Source of the DNA: DAOTVY01 sp041082245
Lineage (GTDB): Bacteria > Chloroflexota > Chloroflexia > DTKN01
Direction: 5' to 3'
DNA: 64,000 bases
Assembly (NCBI GenBank): GCA_041082245.1
Contig: JBDOIE010000006.1
Location: 18,545-82,544 of the forward strand
Part shown: one piece after another, positions 1 through 8,451 of the stretch
How positions within the stretch are numbered: position 1 is the stretch's first letter
Layout of the letters: every line of letters begins with the position of its first letter
Notes under the pieces: generated by a model
What the model was told of the DNA's origin: nothing
Databases searched by the model: none
Seen by the model: only the letters and a program-made list of their open reading frames with translations
Made by a program: the position numbers and the translations under genes

Positions 1-581
1 TTTTCCGCCAGCGCTTGCTCGCTTCCCGCTACGGCTACCAGCAGGTCCTTCATCACATGCCAGGTCTCTACCGCAAACGCCCCGGTGACGACCGGCTTGC
101 GGGCGTACAGCAGCACCAGGAAGAGCCGGTAGAGGTCGGCGACCGCCTGGGGGACGTCGGCACAGACCAGTGCCGTGCTCACGGCATCCAGCGCAGGAAG
201 GCTGTCCGCCAGCTGGATGTACCGGACAAAGTCGGCGGTGTAGGGCGGGCGCGAGGTCTTGGCCCCGTACTCCAGGAATTCGATCGCCGCGGACCCTGGG
301 TCGAAATGGACGTCGTCCCCGCCGTAGTGCACGGCCGGCCGGCCCTCCGCATCGTACAGGTAGAACGACTTCGGAGCCGTCTGGACGGCCCGTTCCACCA
401 GGTTCCCCGGGATGTGGGCCACTTTCTTGGCAGCATCGACGCGTGCGCCGTGGTCGGCAAGCAGCTGAAGCGCACGCTCCGAGTGCACCTGTACCCCCGG
501 GTCTTCCAGCAGCTGGATCGCCTCGTCGATCACCCGCTGCACGGTTTCCGGCGAAAGGAACTGTACCTTCGGTCTGATCAT
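1..581 (-). CDS. MttB-family corrinoid methyltransferase (3' end beyond window)
   Basis: About 193 N-terminal residues of a trimethylamine methyltransferase (MttB) family protein are present; the rest lies left of the window. The start MIRPKVQFLSPETVQRV and the following helical segment match the N-termini of the two other MttB paralogs in this operon. The ATG at 579-581 is preceded by GAGGAGGAAACG, a strong ribosome binding site. Members of the family move a methyl group from a quaternary or tertiary amine to a cobalamin protein. No in-frame amber codon appears in the visible part. That portion is too short to show whether the pyrrolysine site exists, but the intact paralogs suggest a non-pyrrolysine enzyme. 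It is the last visible gene of the leftward operon, 20 bases after the M20 gene. Confidence 0.85.
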   Translation of the reverse strand, partial: MIRPKVQFLSPETVQRVIDEAIQLLEDPGVQVHSERALQLLADHGARVDAAKKVAHIPGNLVERAVQTAPKSFYLYDAEGRPAVHYGGDDVHFDPGSAAIEFLEYGAKTSRPPYTADFVRYIQLADSLPALDAVSTALVCADVPQAVADLYRLFLVLLYARKPVVTGAFAVETWHVMKDLLVAVAGSEQALAE

Positions 582-601
582 CGTTTCCTCCTCAACGTCG
601 T

Positions 602-1792
602 TCAAGCGGTACCACTATCGCTGGTCTTGCGCACCGGAGGCTGCCTGAGGAGGCGCAACGCCGCTTCCGCAAGGATCGCTGTGCCGATGGGCAGGCAGCG
701 CTCGTCGATGTCGAAGCGCGGGTGGTGGGCATGGCGCGGATCGTCCTCGATCCGACAACCCAGCCCGAACATCGCGCCCGGCGCCAGTTCCAGGAAGACG
801 GCGAGATCCTCCGCCCCCATCTCGAGGCGCGAAGTGGGCAGGTGCCCCGGGCCGAGCAGATCGGTCACCACCTGGCGGATAACCTCAACCACCGTGGCGT
901 CGCACTGCATCGGCGGGCAGCCGACATCGATCCGCAGCCGGTAGTCGCCCCCCAGTGCACGCGCCACGCCCAGGGCGCGTTCGATCTCGGCGTGGATCTG
1001 TTTCTGTACCTCGGGGTCCATGTAGCGGATCGTCCCGCTCAGTTCCACTTTTTCCGGGATGACGTTGTGTGTTTGTCCTCCGTGAATGGACCCGATGCTG
1101 ATGAGCGCCGGGTCGGCCGGCCGCAAGCGTCGGGAGACGATCCCGTGGAGGGCGAGGATCACGTGGCCCGCGAGGTAGATCGGGTCGATCACTTCGTGCG
1201 GGGCCGCAGCGTGACCACCCCGGCCCAGCAGGGTGATGTAGAAAGTGTCCACTCCGGCCGAACCCGGGCCGGCGGAGACGGTAATCTCTCCCACGGGGCG
1301 GGTCGCATCGACGTGCGTGGCCAGGACGTATTCCACCCCCTCCATGGCCCCGTCCTCGACCATGCGTGGCGCGCCGCTCCGGCCGCCTTCGTCGTCTGCC
1401 TCCTCCGAAGGCTGGAAGAGCAGACGCAATGTCCCCGGGAAATCCTCCCGTGCCAGCAGGGCCCCTACCCCAAGCACCATCGCGGTGTGGGCGTCGTGCC
1501 CGCAGGCGTGCATTACGCCCGGGTGCTGGGAAGCGTAGGGGACGTCGTTCTCCTCCTGAATGGGCAGCGCGTCCATATCGGCGCGCACTGCCACTACCGG
1601 CCGGCCCTCCCCTCTCTCGGCCACCACCCCGGTACGGCCGACCCCCGTACGGACCCGGTACCCCAGGCCTTGCAGGACCTCCGCCACGCGGCCCGCCGTG
1701 CGCACCTCCTGGAAGCCCACCTCCGGGTACATATGGAACTCTCGCCGCCAGGCGACGAGCTGTTCTGCGATCTCCTGCGCGCGTTGTAGCAT
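602..1792 (-). CDS. M20D-family amidohydrolase (hippurate / N-acyl-amino-acid hydrolase type)
   Basis: A 396-residue zinc-dependent amidohydrolase. The metal site reads HACGHDAH around residues 95-102, the catalytic region is PSEEADDEGG around 129-137, and the order of catalytic and dimerisation domains is normal for M20D. Such enzymes cleave N-acyl or N-aroyl amino acids. The reading frame is open 75 bases further upstream, but the ATG at 1790-1792 directly follows GGAGGTGGTG and gives the family's usual N-terminus, so I start there. It sits 83 bases after one MttB gene and 20 bases before another. Its likely role is removing an acyl group from the substrate or from an intermediate of the demethylation pathway. 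The exact substrate cannot be read from the sequence. Confidence 0.9.
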   Translation of the reverse strand: MLQRAQEIAEQLVAWRREFHMYPEVGFQEVRTAGRVAEVLQGLGYRVRTGVGRTGVVAERGEGRPVVAVRADMDALPIQEENDVPYASQHPGVMHACGHDAHTAMVLGVGALLAREDFPGTLRLLFQPSEEADDEGGRSGAPRMVEDGAMEGVEYVLATHVDATRPVGEITVSAGPGSAGVDTFYITLLGRGGHAAAPHEVIDPIYLAGHVILALHGIVSRRLRPADPALISIGSIHGGQTHNVIPEKVELSGTIRYMDPEVQKQIHAEIERALGVARALGGDYRLRIDVGCPPMQCDATVVEVIRQVVTDLLGPGHLPTSRLEMGAEDLAVFLELAPGAMFGLGCRIEDDPRHAHHPRFDIDERCLPIGTAILAEAALRLLRQPPVRKTSDSGTA

Positions 1793-1875
1793 CACCACCT
1801 CCGTACAACTCCAGGAGCCTATCCCAAACCCCTCGCCGGGTCGGCGAAGGCGGGTAGGCCAGGCCACAACAAGCT

Positions 1876-3303
1876 CTATGTCAACCCGAGGGAAGCGATG
1901 AACGCTTCTCCTCGAGCAATCAGCTCCGCTTGATCGGGCGGAGGAGCTGCCGTCTCAAGGAGTGCAACGGTGTACTCGCGCAGCCGCTCGTCCGCGCGCG
2001 GCCGACCCTCGGCTCGCCACTTCTCCAGGCTCCAGCGTGGAAAGATCGGGCTGGTGTAATAAGCTTCGCGGTAGTGGCGACGCGTCTGGTCGGCCAGCAG
2101 GAAATTCCCGCCCGGCCCCACCTGGTCGATCTCCTCGAGCCCGATCGCCTCCTCGTCCAGGAGGAATCCTTCCGCAAAGCGCAGCGCCTGCGCGATCACC
2201 TCGTGAGCATAAACCGCCGTCGCTGGCGAAAACGCTTTCGATGTCAGAGTATCCCCGACAAAGGGGGCCAGGCCTACCTTCCCGATGCAGGAGCTGAGCT
2301 GGTTCATCCAGTAGGTGTCGGCCGCCAGGAGGTCCGGTCCCCAACCGGTACCGCTGCCCGAGCTTCCGCAGTGCGGAAGCCTGTAATGCGCCATCATCTC
2401 CGCGCAGGCCAGGTTCAAGAGGAAACTCTTCGGCTCGTAGAACGAAACCATCGTCTTCAGGTCGAAGAACGCCGGAAGCATCCCCAGGATGACTGGAGCG
2501 CCCTCGCGTACCAGCTGGCTCAGCACCAGACCGGCCAGGAGCTCCGCCTGCAGAAGCACAAGCATTCCCGCCGGCGTGATCGGCGTGGTCATCCCGGCCA
2601 TGCTGTAGTTCGAGTAGATCACCGGAAGCCCGCGCTCGATCGCCTCCACCATCTTGTCCCCGGTTCCCTCGTTGATGATGAGCGGGCTGACCGGGTTAAA
2701 ATAGGGAACGACGAACGGCCGGGAAGCCAACTCGCCGCAGAGCGCCTCCAGAAGGTCCAGCACCGCCGGGAAGCGCGCCTCGTCGGAGACCAGGATCACG
2801 AGCGGCTTGGTCGTGTTGGCGACCATTTCCAGGGTGGCGTAGAGGTCGGACACCGGGGCCGGCACGTCCTGCACGATGCCGATGGTCGAGATCACATCGT
2901 AGAGAGGGAGTTGACCGCCCAGCCGCACGATCTGCGCCATATGCGCGCGACCAAAGGGGACGATGTCGTCGTTCCGTGGATCCTGGTAATAAAGCGCGGT
3001 TACGCCGATGCCAAAGCGTGTGCGTTCCTGACCTTCCCCCAACCGGAAGGCCGGCCGTCCGAGCCGGTCGTAGACCTGTACGGACGACGGCGCGCAGCGC
3101 AGCGCCCATTCCACCAGGTCAGGCGGAATCCGCACCCGGCCGTCGCGCACCTCGCCCAACGCCTGTGCAAACAGCGCACGGGCGCGCGGCGAGTCGACCC
3201 GCACACCCGTGGTCGCGAGGAGGCTCAGCGAATCGCGGTGCACCCGTTCGATCTGTTCCGGGGTCAGGAGCTCAAGCCGCGGCCGGACGTAGCTGCTTTC
3301 CAA
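1876..3303 (-). CDS. MttB-family corrinoid methyltransferase (paralog 2)
   Basis: A 475-residue trimethylamine methyltransferase family protein with a TIM-barrel fold expected from the family. The initiation codon is TTG at 3301-3303, placed six bases after AGGAGG. The frame is uninterrupted, with no in-frame TAG, so this is a non-pyrrolysine homolog like glycine-betaine or proline-betaine methyltransferases rather than true MttB. Visible family landmarks include a YSNYSMAGMTTPITPAG segment in the middle and QVGPGGNFLLADQTRRHY near the C-terminus, which also occurs (as EVGPGGNFLKHRHT) in paralog 3. The gene is 9 bases after the C45 gene. The three paralogs are diverged enough to suggest different methylated substrates. 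Confidence 0.9.
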   Translation of the reverse strand: MESSYVRPRLELLTPEQIERVHRDSLSLLATTGVRVDSPRARALFAQALGEVRDGRVRIPPDLVEWALRCAPSSVQVYDRLGRPAFRLGEGQERTRFGIGVTALYYQDPRNDDIVPFGRAHMAQIVRLGGQLPLYDVISTIGIVQDVPAPVSDLYATLEMVANTTKPLVILVSDEARFPAVLDLLEALCGELASRPFVVPYFNPVSPLIINEGTGDKMVEAIERGLPVIYSNYSMAGMTTPITPAGMLVLLQAELLAGLVLSQLVREGAPVILGMLPAFFDLKTMVSFYEPKSFLLNLACAEMMAHYRLPHCGSSGSGTGWGPDLLAADTYWMNQLSSCIGKVGLAPFVGDTLTSKAFSPATAVYAHEVIAQALRFAEGFLLDEEAIGLEEIDQVGPGGNFLLADQTRRHYREAYYTSPIFPRWSLEKWRAEGRPRADERLREYTVALLETAAPPPDQAELIARGEAFIASLGLT

Positions 3304-3312
3304 AGGGTCCTC

Positions 3313-4392
3313 CTATTCCTTCGGCGGTACCCAGGGAGTCAGGGTGTATTCGTAGTAGGTCGTCTCGCACGGCCGTCCCCGGCCGATCCAGGCACGCCGC
3401 TCGTTCAGGTTGATGATGATGCTGAAAACGGTCACCGAGCTGCCGTCGTGCTTGCAGATCGATGCCGGATAGTTTTCGTGGTCGGCAAGCAGCTTTTGAA
3501 AGAGCGTGGGGGAGAGCCGGCCATAGTTCTCCCGCAAGAGCCGGCGTGCCCGGTAGAAACGGATGATCGAGTTGCCGATCCCGTGGGGATTGGCCTCGAA
3601 GGCACGCATCGGCCACGACAGGTAATGGTTCGTGTGGGCCATAATGTTCCCTTCGACGTAAAGCGGCTCGCAGTCGGTGGCCGATCCTTCCATGCTGTAG
3701 ATCTCGCCGCTCGGGTCCGCGATCACGTTGTTATAGTTCGAGGCGCGCAGCGGCAGAAGGCATGCATCCATCGCCTCGCCCAGCCGCTTGGCCGCCAGGA
3801 TCGCCCGCGCGATCAGCAGGCGCGGGACACCCGGCCGGATGTCGCGGCAAGATACCGCGTTGCCCGTCATGCTGATGCCCGCAGCGTTGAATCCCGCGCT
3901 GAAGCCCAGGCCCCCGATCGACACCCCCAGGAACTCCGGATCATCCCCGGCCTGCACCTGGAAAATCGCCAGGTGTTCCTCGGCTTCCGGTGCGGTGTCG
4001 TTCGTGTGCGCCACCAGGGTGGAGCCATCCACGGTGGCCCTTCCGCGCGCGGCCATATCGGTGCAGCCCCGCAGGAGTACCGTCCCTGCACCCCAGGCAG
4101 CCGGCTCCCACAGCTCCTCGCACACCCCCAGGAAGACATGCTCGAACGGCAATCCGGAACCTTCGGCAATTCCCTCCAGTTCTTCGACAAAGTGCGGGTA
4201 AACACTCCGGCTGTGGGCCAGGCAGAGGCGACCTTTGAGCAGCATATCGTCCCACGTCACGCCCGGTGGCAGGTGCGTTTCCATCCACGCAAGCGTCTGC
4301 TCGAGCTGGCTTTTCATGATCTCGCCGATCTGGCGGCCTACCTCGCGGTAGGAACCACGGATCTGATAAAGTGGGATCGGGCTCGCTGCCAT
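3313..4392 (-). CDS. C45-family acyltransferase / amidase (penicillin acyltransferase-like Ntn hydrolase)
   Basis: A 359-residue protein of the C45 (acyl-CoA:6-aminopenicillanic acid acyltransferase) family. These are N-terminal-nucleophile hydrolases that self-cleave before a cysteine. The likely cleavage is Gly109-Cys110 in LLRGCTDMAARG. Downstream family landmarks are AHTNDT, GFSAGFNAAGISMTGNA and YSMEGSATDCEPL. The ATG at 4390-4392 follows AAAGGAGGTGAGGTT, so the upstream in-frame ATG is rejected. The enzymes transfer or hydrolyse acyl groups on amines. Here it sits between a D-aminoacylase (22 bases upstream) and an MttB gene, in an operon with three acyl-amide-acting enzymes. It may act on N-acyl amino acids or on a lactam-like intermediate. 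Confidence 0.87.
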   Translation of the reverse strand: MAASPIPLYQIRGSYREVGRQIGEIMKSQLEQTLAWMETHLPPGVTWDDMLLKGRLCLAHSRSVYPHFVEELEGIAEGSGLPFEHVFLGVCEELWEPAAWGAGTVLLRGCTDMAARGRATVDGSTLVAHTNDTAPEAEEHLAIFQVQAGDDPEFLGVSIGGLGFSAGFNAAGISMTGNAVSCRDIRPGVPRLLIARAILAAKRLGEAMDACLLPLRASNYNNVIADPSGEIYSMEGSATDCEPLYVEGNIMAHTNHYLSWPMRAFEANPHGIGNSIIRFYRARRLLRENYGRLSPTLFQKLLADHENYPASICKHDGSSVTVFSIIINLNERRAWIGRGRPCETTYYEYTLTPWVPPKE

Positions 4393-4414
4393 AACCTCAC
4401 CTCCTTTCTTCCCA

Positions 4415-6070
4415 TCAGCCACGGTGCCGCAGTACGCGGCCCGGCAGGGCACCGGTATGCTCGCCTCCGTCGATCACCGGTACGCCGTTCACCAGGACAT
4501 AGTCGATCCCTTCGGCATAGGCGTGCGGATAGTTCTCAAAGGGATAAACGTGCGGGTAAAGGTTCGTCGCGCGGTCCCGCACCCGCTCCAGGTCGAAGAC
4601 GAACAGGTCCGCCCAGGCACCCGGCCGTATGACGCCGCGGTCGTGGAGGCCGAAGCGCTGGGCCGGAAACGAGGTCATCTTGCGGATCGCCTCTTCCAGC
4701 CGCAGAACCCTTTGCTGACGCACATAGCGTTCCAGCACCCCGGGGAATTCCCCGTAACTGCAGGGCGAGTAGGGCGGAGGGTCGTTCAGGAAGCCGTAAG
4801 GGGCAAGGACCTGCCCGTCGGAGCAGATCATGACCAGCGGGTGCTGCAGCAGGATGCGGATGTTCGCCTCGTCGATGTAGTCAAAGATCGCCTCGGCCTC
4901 GTGCCCGTTCTCGACGATCAGGTCGAAGTAGGCGTCGAACGGATCTACCCCGCGTTCCCGGGCGACCGCTTCGACGGTCTTGCCCACCGCCCAGGGCGTC
5001 CGGGGTGCGTGCAGGATCGTGATCCGCTCCCAGCGCCCGTGCTTGAGCAGGCTCGCCGGTCCAAACGCCGGACGACGATCGCGGACGATCTCCTCGCGCA
5101 CCAGGCGTCGCATCTCCGGGTCCCGCAACCGGGCGGCGATCTCTTCCGCCGGCAAATCCTGCATCGCCTGCGGCAGGGCTCCGGTGAGCGCCGGCCCCAG
5201 GTCCGTATGTACGTCGTTGTCCACGGTGACGTCCTGGCCGGCCGCACGTGCCTCCTCCACCAGCCTCAGGGTCGCGTGCGCATCGCACGGGGCTCCGTAC
5301 TTGGGGGCATTGTGCGAGATCTGCACCGGCAACCCCGCCTCCCGGCCGATACGGATCGCCTCCGCGACCGCCTCGAGGACCGTCTCCCGCTCGCCGCGTA
5401 CGTGGGAGGCGTACAGGCCGTGGTAGCGCGCCGCAACGCGTGCCAGAGCCACGATCTCGTCCGTCTGGGCAAAGCACCCCGGAGGATACACAAGTCCGGT
5501 CGAAAGGCCGAAAGCGCCCGCTTCCATCGCTTCCGCGAGCAACGTCTGCATCCGCGCCAGTTCTTCCGGGCGTGGGGCGCGCTCCTCGTATCCCATGACG
5601 GCGATGCGGAGCGCCGAATGCCCGGCCAGAGAAGCGATGTGGATCGCAAGCCCCCCACGCTCCAGTGCCCGCAGGTACTGCGCGAAGGTGCGCCATCGCC
5701 AGTGGACACCCGGCCCGTCCGCGTGCCGCCCCCAGAAGCGACGGATCTCCTCAAAGTGCGCGTCGTCCACCGGTGCAGGCGACATGCCACAGTTCCCGAT
5801 GACTTCGGTCGTCACGCCCTGGCGCACGACGCTTTCCGCCCGGCGGTTGATCAGGATGGAAAGGTCCGAGTGGGTGTGCACATCGATGATGCCCGGGGCG
5901 ACGTAGCGGCCGTCCAGGTCGATCACCCGCTGCCCACGCAGCGATCCCGCTGCCCCGATCGCCGCGATGCGGCCACGCCGGATGCCTACATCCCCCCAGT
6001 ACCAGGGGTTCCCGCAGCCGTCGATGATCCGCGCGTTCGCAAGCACCAGGTCCAGCGTCGCCTCGGGCAT
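4415..6070 (-). CDS. N-acyl-D-amino-acid deacylase (D-aminoacylase) family amidohydrolase
   Basis: A 551-residue amidohydrolase-superfamily enzyme. The metal motif DVHTHSD lies at residues 63-69. The cysteine ligand typical of D-aminoacylases is in VIGNCGMSP (Cys94). Later come GLVYPPG, YASHVRGE, ISHNAPKYG and the catalytic aspartate segment ICSDGQ. The family hydrolyses N-acyl-D-amino acids or related N-acyl compounds and dihydropyrimidine-like amides. The ATG at 6068-6070 follows GAGGTGAGAGCG and lies only 5 bases after the stop of the preceding MttB gene. A much longer open frame continues upstream through that gene but is out-of-phase antisense noise. Its role in an operon with methyltransferases suggests an acylated, possibly D-configured, N-methyl substrate. 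Confidence 0.9.
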   Translation of the reverse strand: MPEATLDLVLANARIIDGCGNPWYWGDVGIRRGRIAAIGAAGSLRGQRVIDLDGRYVAPGIIDVHTHSDLSILINRRAESVVRQGVTTEVIGNCGMSPAPVDDAHFEEIRRFWGRHADGPGVHWRWRTFAQYLRALERGGLAIHIASLAGHSALRIAVMGYEERAPRPEELARMQTLLAEAMEAGAFGLSTGLVYPPGCFAQTDEIVALARVAARYHGLYASHVRGERETVLEAVAEAIRIGREAGLPVQISHNAPKYGAPCDAHATLRLVEEARAAGQDVTVDNDVHTDLGPALTGALPQAMQDLPAEEIAARLRDPEMRRLVREEIVRDRRPAFGPASLLKHGRWERITILHAPRTPWAVGKTVEAVARERGVDPFDAYFDLIVENGHEAEAIFDYIDEANIRILLQHPLVMICSDGQVLAPYGFLNDPPPYSPCSYGEFPGVLERYVRQQRVLRLEEAIRKMTSFPAQRFGLHDRGVIRPGAWADLFVFDLERVRDRATNLYPHVYPFENYPHAYAEGIDYVLVNGVPVIDGGEHTGALPGRVLRHRG

Positions 6071-6075
6071 CGCTC

Positions 6076-7533
6076 TCACCTCGCTCCCTCTTCTACTGCG
6101 GCGATGATCCGACCCAGCTCGGCATCCAGCCGTGGATCGAGTGGTTCGGGATGATAGGAGGCCAGGATCTCCTGTGCCCGCGCACGCGCCCACTCGCGCG
6201 CGCCATCCCGGCGCTCTTCCCACACCTCGTAGGGTCGGCGGTCCATCAGCCGAGGCACCCAGAGGGCCCGCATATGTTCCTTGGTGTGCCGATGCTTCAG
6301 GAAATTGCCCCCCGGCCCAACCTCGCGGATCGCGCCCAGGGCAAGCGTCTCCTCGTTGACCACGATCCCGGACATCATATGGCGGATGATGCTCCAGATC
6401 TCGCAGTCCATCAGGAGTTGCTCGTACGACCAGATGCGGCTCCCGTGCAGGAGCCCGACACCGAGCAGCATATCGGACCCGACCACCGAGGCCATGAAGG
6501 TGGAAAGGCTGTTTTCGATGCCCGCCTGCCAGTTCGGTTCCTTGGCCCCCGTGGCAAAGGACCCCATGGAGAGGGGGACGTGGTAGAAATCGGCCAGCGC
6601 GTTGGTTGCAGCACCGAAGAGGAAATCCTCCGGACCGCCACCGGTGTAGGCCCCCGTGCGCAGGTCCATCGCCGTCTGGGCCGCGGCGTAGAACACCGGT
6701 GCCCCCGGAAAGGCCAGCTGGATGAGCGCCAGCGCGCTGATCACTTCGGCATTGCCCACGACCAGATTCCCCGCGAGCGTGGCCGGCCCGGTGGAGGCAC
6801 AGGAGGCCATCGTCATGAAGCCGACCGGCAGTCCAGCCTCCGCTCCGACGAGCGCTGCCTCCAGGCTTCCGCCGTCGTGCCCAAGGGGAGAGGTCGTGCA
6901 CTCCATAATGGACAGGATGGGGCGCGCGCGAAGCGCTTCCCGCCCCCCGGCGAGCACGGCGGCCATCTCCACCGCGGCCTGCGCCTCCCGGGCGGAGTAG
7001 ATGCTTTCCGTCTGCACATGCTTGGTCGAGTGGCGCCAGATCGCCCGCAACTCGTGCAGTCCGCGCGACTCCGGTGGGCAATCCTGCGCCGAAACCGGCA
7101 CCCAGTGAAAAGCTACCTCGTCCAGGTAGTCAGCGATGCGCGCGATATCCGCGACATCCTGCAGGCAGGAACGGCGCCGCACGCCGGTCTCCAGGTCGAT
7201 CACCTCCACCCCGCACCCGTCCGTCCCCACATACACGTGGTGACCGTCCAGCGGCAGGTCCAACGTGGGATCGCGTGCTGCCAGGGTATAGACAGGCGGC
7301 GCGTGGCGCAACGCCTCTTCGATGAGCGCCCCGGGCGCGCGCACGATCATCGTCTGGCGGTCGACGCGCGCGCCGTGCGCTTCCCAGATCTCGAGCGCAC
7401 GCAACGAGGGGAACCGCACCCCTACCGTTTCGATCACATCGAGCGTCGCGGTATGGATGCGCTGCACATCCTCCGGGGATAGCACTTCCAGGCGGAGGCG
7501 CGGATCGCTGATGGAGCAGATCCGTCCCGGCAT
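6076..7533 (-). CDS. MttB-family corrinoid methyltransferase (paralog 3)
   Basis: A 485-residue MttB-family protein directly downstream of the corrinoid protein gene. The ATG follows CCAGGAGGAATCGG. Family landmarks include LEVLSPEDVQRIH at the N-terminus, MECTTSPLGHDGG and MTMASCASTGPATLAGN in the barrel, and EVGPGGNFLKHRHT near the C-terminus. No amber codon interrupts the frame, so pyrrolysine is not used. As the paralog closest to the corrinoid protein gene (33-base gap), it is the most likely primary partner: it would methylate the Co(I) corrinoid using a methylated amine or betaine as donor. The corrinoid-to-folate methyltransferase and the reductive activator are not in the window. Confidence 0.92.
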   Translation of the reverse strand: MPGRICSISDPRLRLEVLSPEDVQRIHTATLDVIETVGVRFPSLRALEIWEAHGARVDRQTMIVRAPGALIEEALRHAPPVYTLAARDPTLDLPLDGHHVYVGTDGCGVEVIDLETGVRRRSCLQDVADIARIADYLDEVAFHWVPVSAQDCPPESRGLHELRAIWRHSTKHVQTESIYSAREAQAAVEMAAVLAGGREALRARPILSIMECTTSPLGHDGGSLEAALVGAEAGLPVGFMTMASCASTGPATLAGNLVVGNAEVISALALIQLAFPGAPVFYAAAQTAMDLRTGAYTGGGPEDFLFGAATNALADFYHVPLSMGSFATGAKEPNWQAGIENSLSTFMASVVGSDMLLGVGLLHGSRIWSYEQLLMDCEIWSIIRHMMSGIVVNEETLALGAIREVGPGGNFLKHRHTKEHMRALWVPRLMDRRPYEVWEERRDGAREWARARAQEILASYHPEPLDPRLDAELGRIIAAVEEGAR

Positions 7534-7566
7534 CCGATTCCTCCTGGGGACGGCACTTGCCCCTGC

Positions 7567-8214
7567 TTACGCCCCTACCAGTCGCCTGGCCACCGCCACC
7601 GCGCCAATGGCATCTTCGCTGAACCCTTCCGCCCCGATCTCCTCGGCCCAGGATGCAGTCACCGGGGCGCCGCCGACCATGACCTTCACCTTCGGGCGAA
7701 GGCCGGCCGCTTCCAGGGCCTGGATCACCTCTCGCTGGCGGAGCATGGTGGTTGTAAGGAGTGCACTCAACCCGACAATGTCGGCATCGACCTCGCGCGC
7801 CTTGGCGACGAACCGCTCTGCGGGGACGTCCACGCCGAGGTCGTAGACCTGGAAGCCGCTGGCGGCAAGCATCGTCCCCACCAGCGTCTTGCCGATCTCA
7901 TGGATGTCCCCCTGGACCGTGCCCAGTACGACTTTGCCGAGCGTCTTCCGCTCCGTGCCCCGACGGGCCATTTCCGGCTCCAGCGTGGCCACCGCCGCCT
8001 TCATCGCCTCGCCGGCCAGCACGAGGTCCGGGAGGAACATCTCGCCCTTGGCAAACTGATCCCCTACATAGTTCACCCCGACCACGAACCCCTTGTTGAT
8101 CGCATCCAGGGGATCGATGCCCTGCTCGATCGCCTGCTGCGCGAGCTTTCGCGCCGCGTCGATGTCGCCGTCCACGATGCTCTGCGCCATAGCCCGGAAG
8201 AGTTCTTCGGACAC
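7567..8214 (-). CDS. Corrinoid (cobalamin-binding) methyl carrier protein, MtbC/MttC type
   Basis: A 215-residue two-domain corrinoid protein. Residues 1-88 form the helical B12-binding cap domain. Residues 92-215 form the Rossmann-like cobalamin-binding domain. The base-off/His-on motif D-x-H-x-x-G is visible as GDIHEIG (Asp103, His105, Gly108), followed by GLSALLTTTM and GGAPVTASWAEEIGA. The start is GTG at 8212-8214 behind AAAGGAGGGTCACC; the in-frame ATG further upstream has no such site. It accepts methyl groups from the MttB proteins encoded next in the operon. It is the first gene after the promoter at 8292-8320, divergent from the Lrp-type regulator. Confidence 0.95.
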   Translation of the reverse strand: MSEELFRAMAQSIVDGDIDAARKLAQQAIEQGIDPLDAINKGFVVGVNYVGDQFAKGEMFLPDLVLAGEAMKAAVATLEPEMARRGTERKTLGKVVLGTVQGDIHEIGKTLVGTMLAASGFQVYDLGVDVPAERFVAKAREVDADIVGLSALLTTTMLRQREVIQALEAAGLRPKVKVMVGGAPVTASWAEEIGAEGFSEDAIGAVAVARRLVGA

Positions 8215-8291
8215 GGTGACCCTCCTTTGTCCAAAACCGATCGATCCTCGCAACGCGTTGGCCGGCGCGGGGTCGCACCGGCGCGCCGTGC

Positions 8292-8320
8292 ATCTTACCA
8301 CAGCTCTGCACGGCTGTCAA
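8292..8320 (-). promoter_or_regulatory. Sigma-70 promoter of the corrinoid/MttB operon
   Basis: Read leftward: TTGACA (complement of 8315-8320), a 17-bp spacer, TAAGAT (complement of 8292-8297). The predicted transcript begins near 8285, about 70 bases before the GTG of the corrinoid protein gene. It is back-to-back with the regulator's promoter. Confidence 0.8.
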
Positions 8321-8325
8321 ACGGC

Positions 8326-8347
8326 CCTTTGCAAATCGACGTAAAGG
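8326..8347. promoter_or_regulatory. Candidate operator between divergent promoters
   Basis: The 29 bases between the two -35 boxes contain an inverted repeat CCTTT-N12-AAAGG. Lrp/AsnC proteins often autoregulate and bind dyads between divergent genes, so this is a plausible site for the neighbouring regulator. The arms are only 5 bases long, so chance is possible. Confidence 0.35.
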
Positions 8348-8349
8348 AG

Positions 8350-8378
8350 TTGAAAAGACGCGCATCCTATGGTAAAAT
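8350..8378 (+). promoter_or_regulatory. Sigma-70 promoter of the regulator/aminotransferase operon
   Basis: TTGAAA at 8350-8355, a 17-bp spacer, and TAAAAT at 8373-8378. Predicted transcription starts near 8385, about 67 bases before the regulator's ATG. Confidence 0.8.
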
Positions 8379-8451
8379 GCCCGCAAAAGGACGCAAACCG
8401 AAGCCAGGGAACGTTTTGGGCGCGCAGGTGTTTGCGCTCCGGGGAGGTACG

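Noticed and set aside
1814..1862. A possible terminator between the MttB and M20 genes (GGCGAAGGCGGGTAGGCC)
   Set aside because: It shares words with the hairpin at 59068-59102 but does not form a complete stem here, and the genes appear co-transcribed.
1930..4632. A 900-codon open frame on the + strand across the MttB and C45 genes
   Set aside because: It is antisense to three genes with clear family motifs and ribosome sites, has no domain of its own, and its residue make-up (His/Arg/Gln rich) is that of a GC-rich shadow.
4415..7081. An 888-codon leftward frame that seems to fuse two proteins
   Set aside because: Only the last 551 codons are the D-aminoacylase. The earlier part overlaps the MttB paralog 3 gene in another frame, and a ribosome site marks the true start at 6070.
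1..7533. Pyrrolysine-type MttB genes
   Set aside because: The two complete MttB frames have no in-frame amber codon, and no pylT or pylS is seen nearby.
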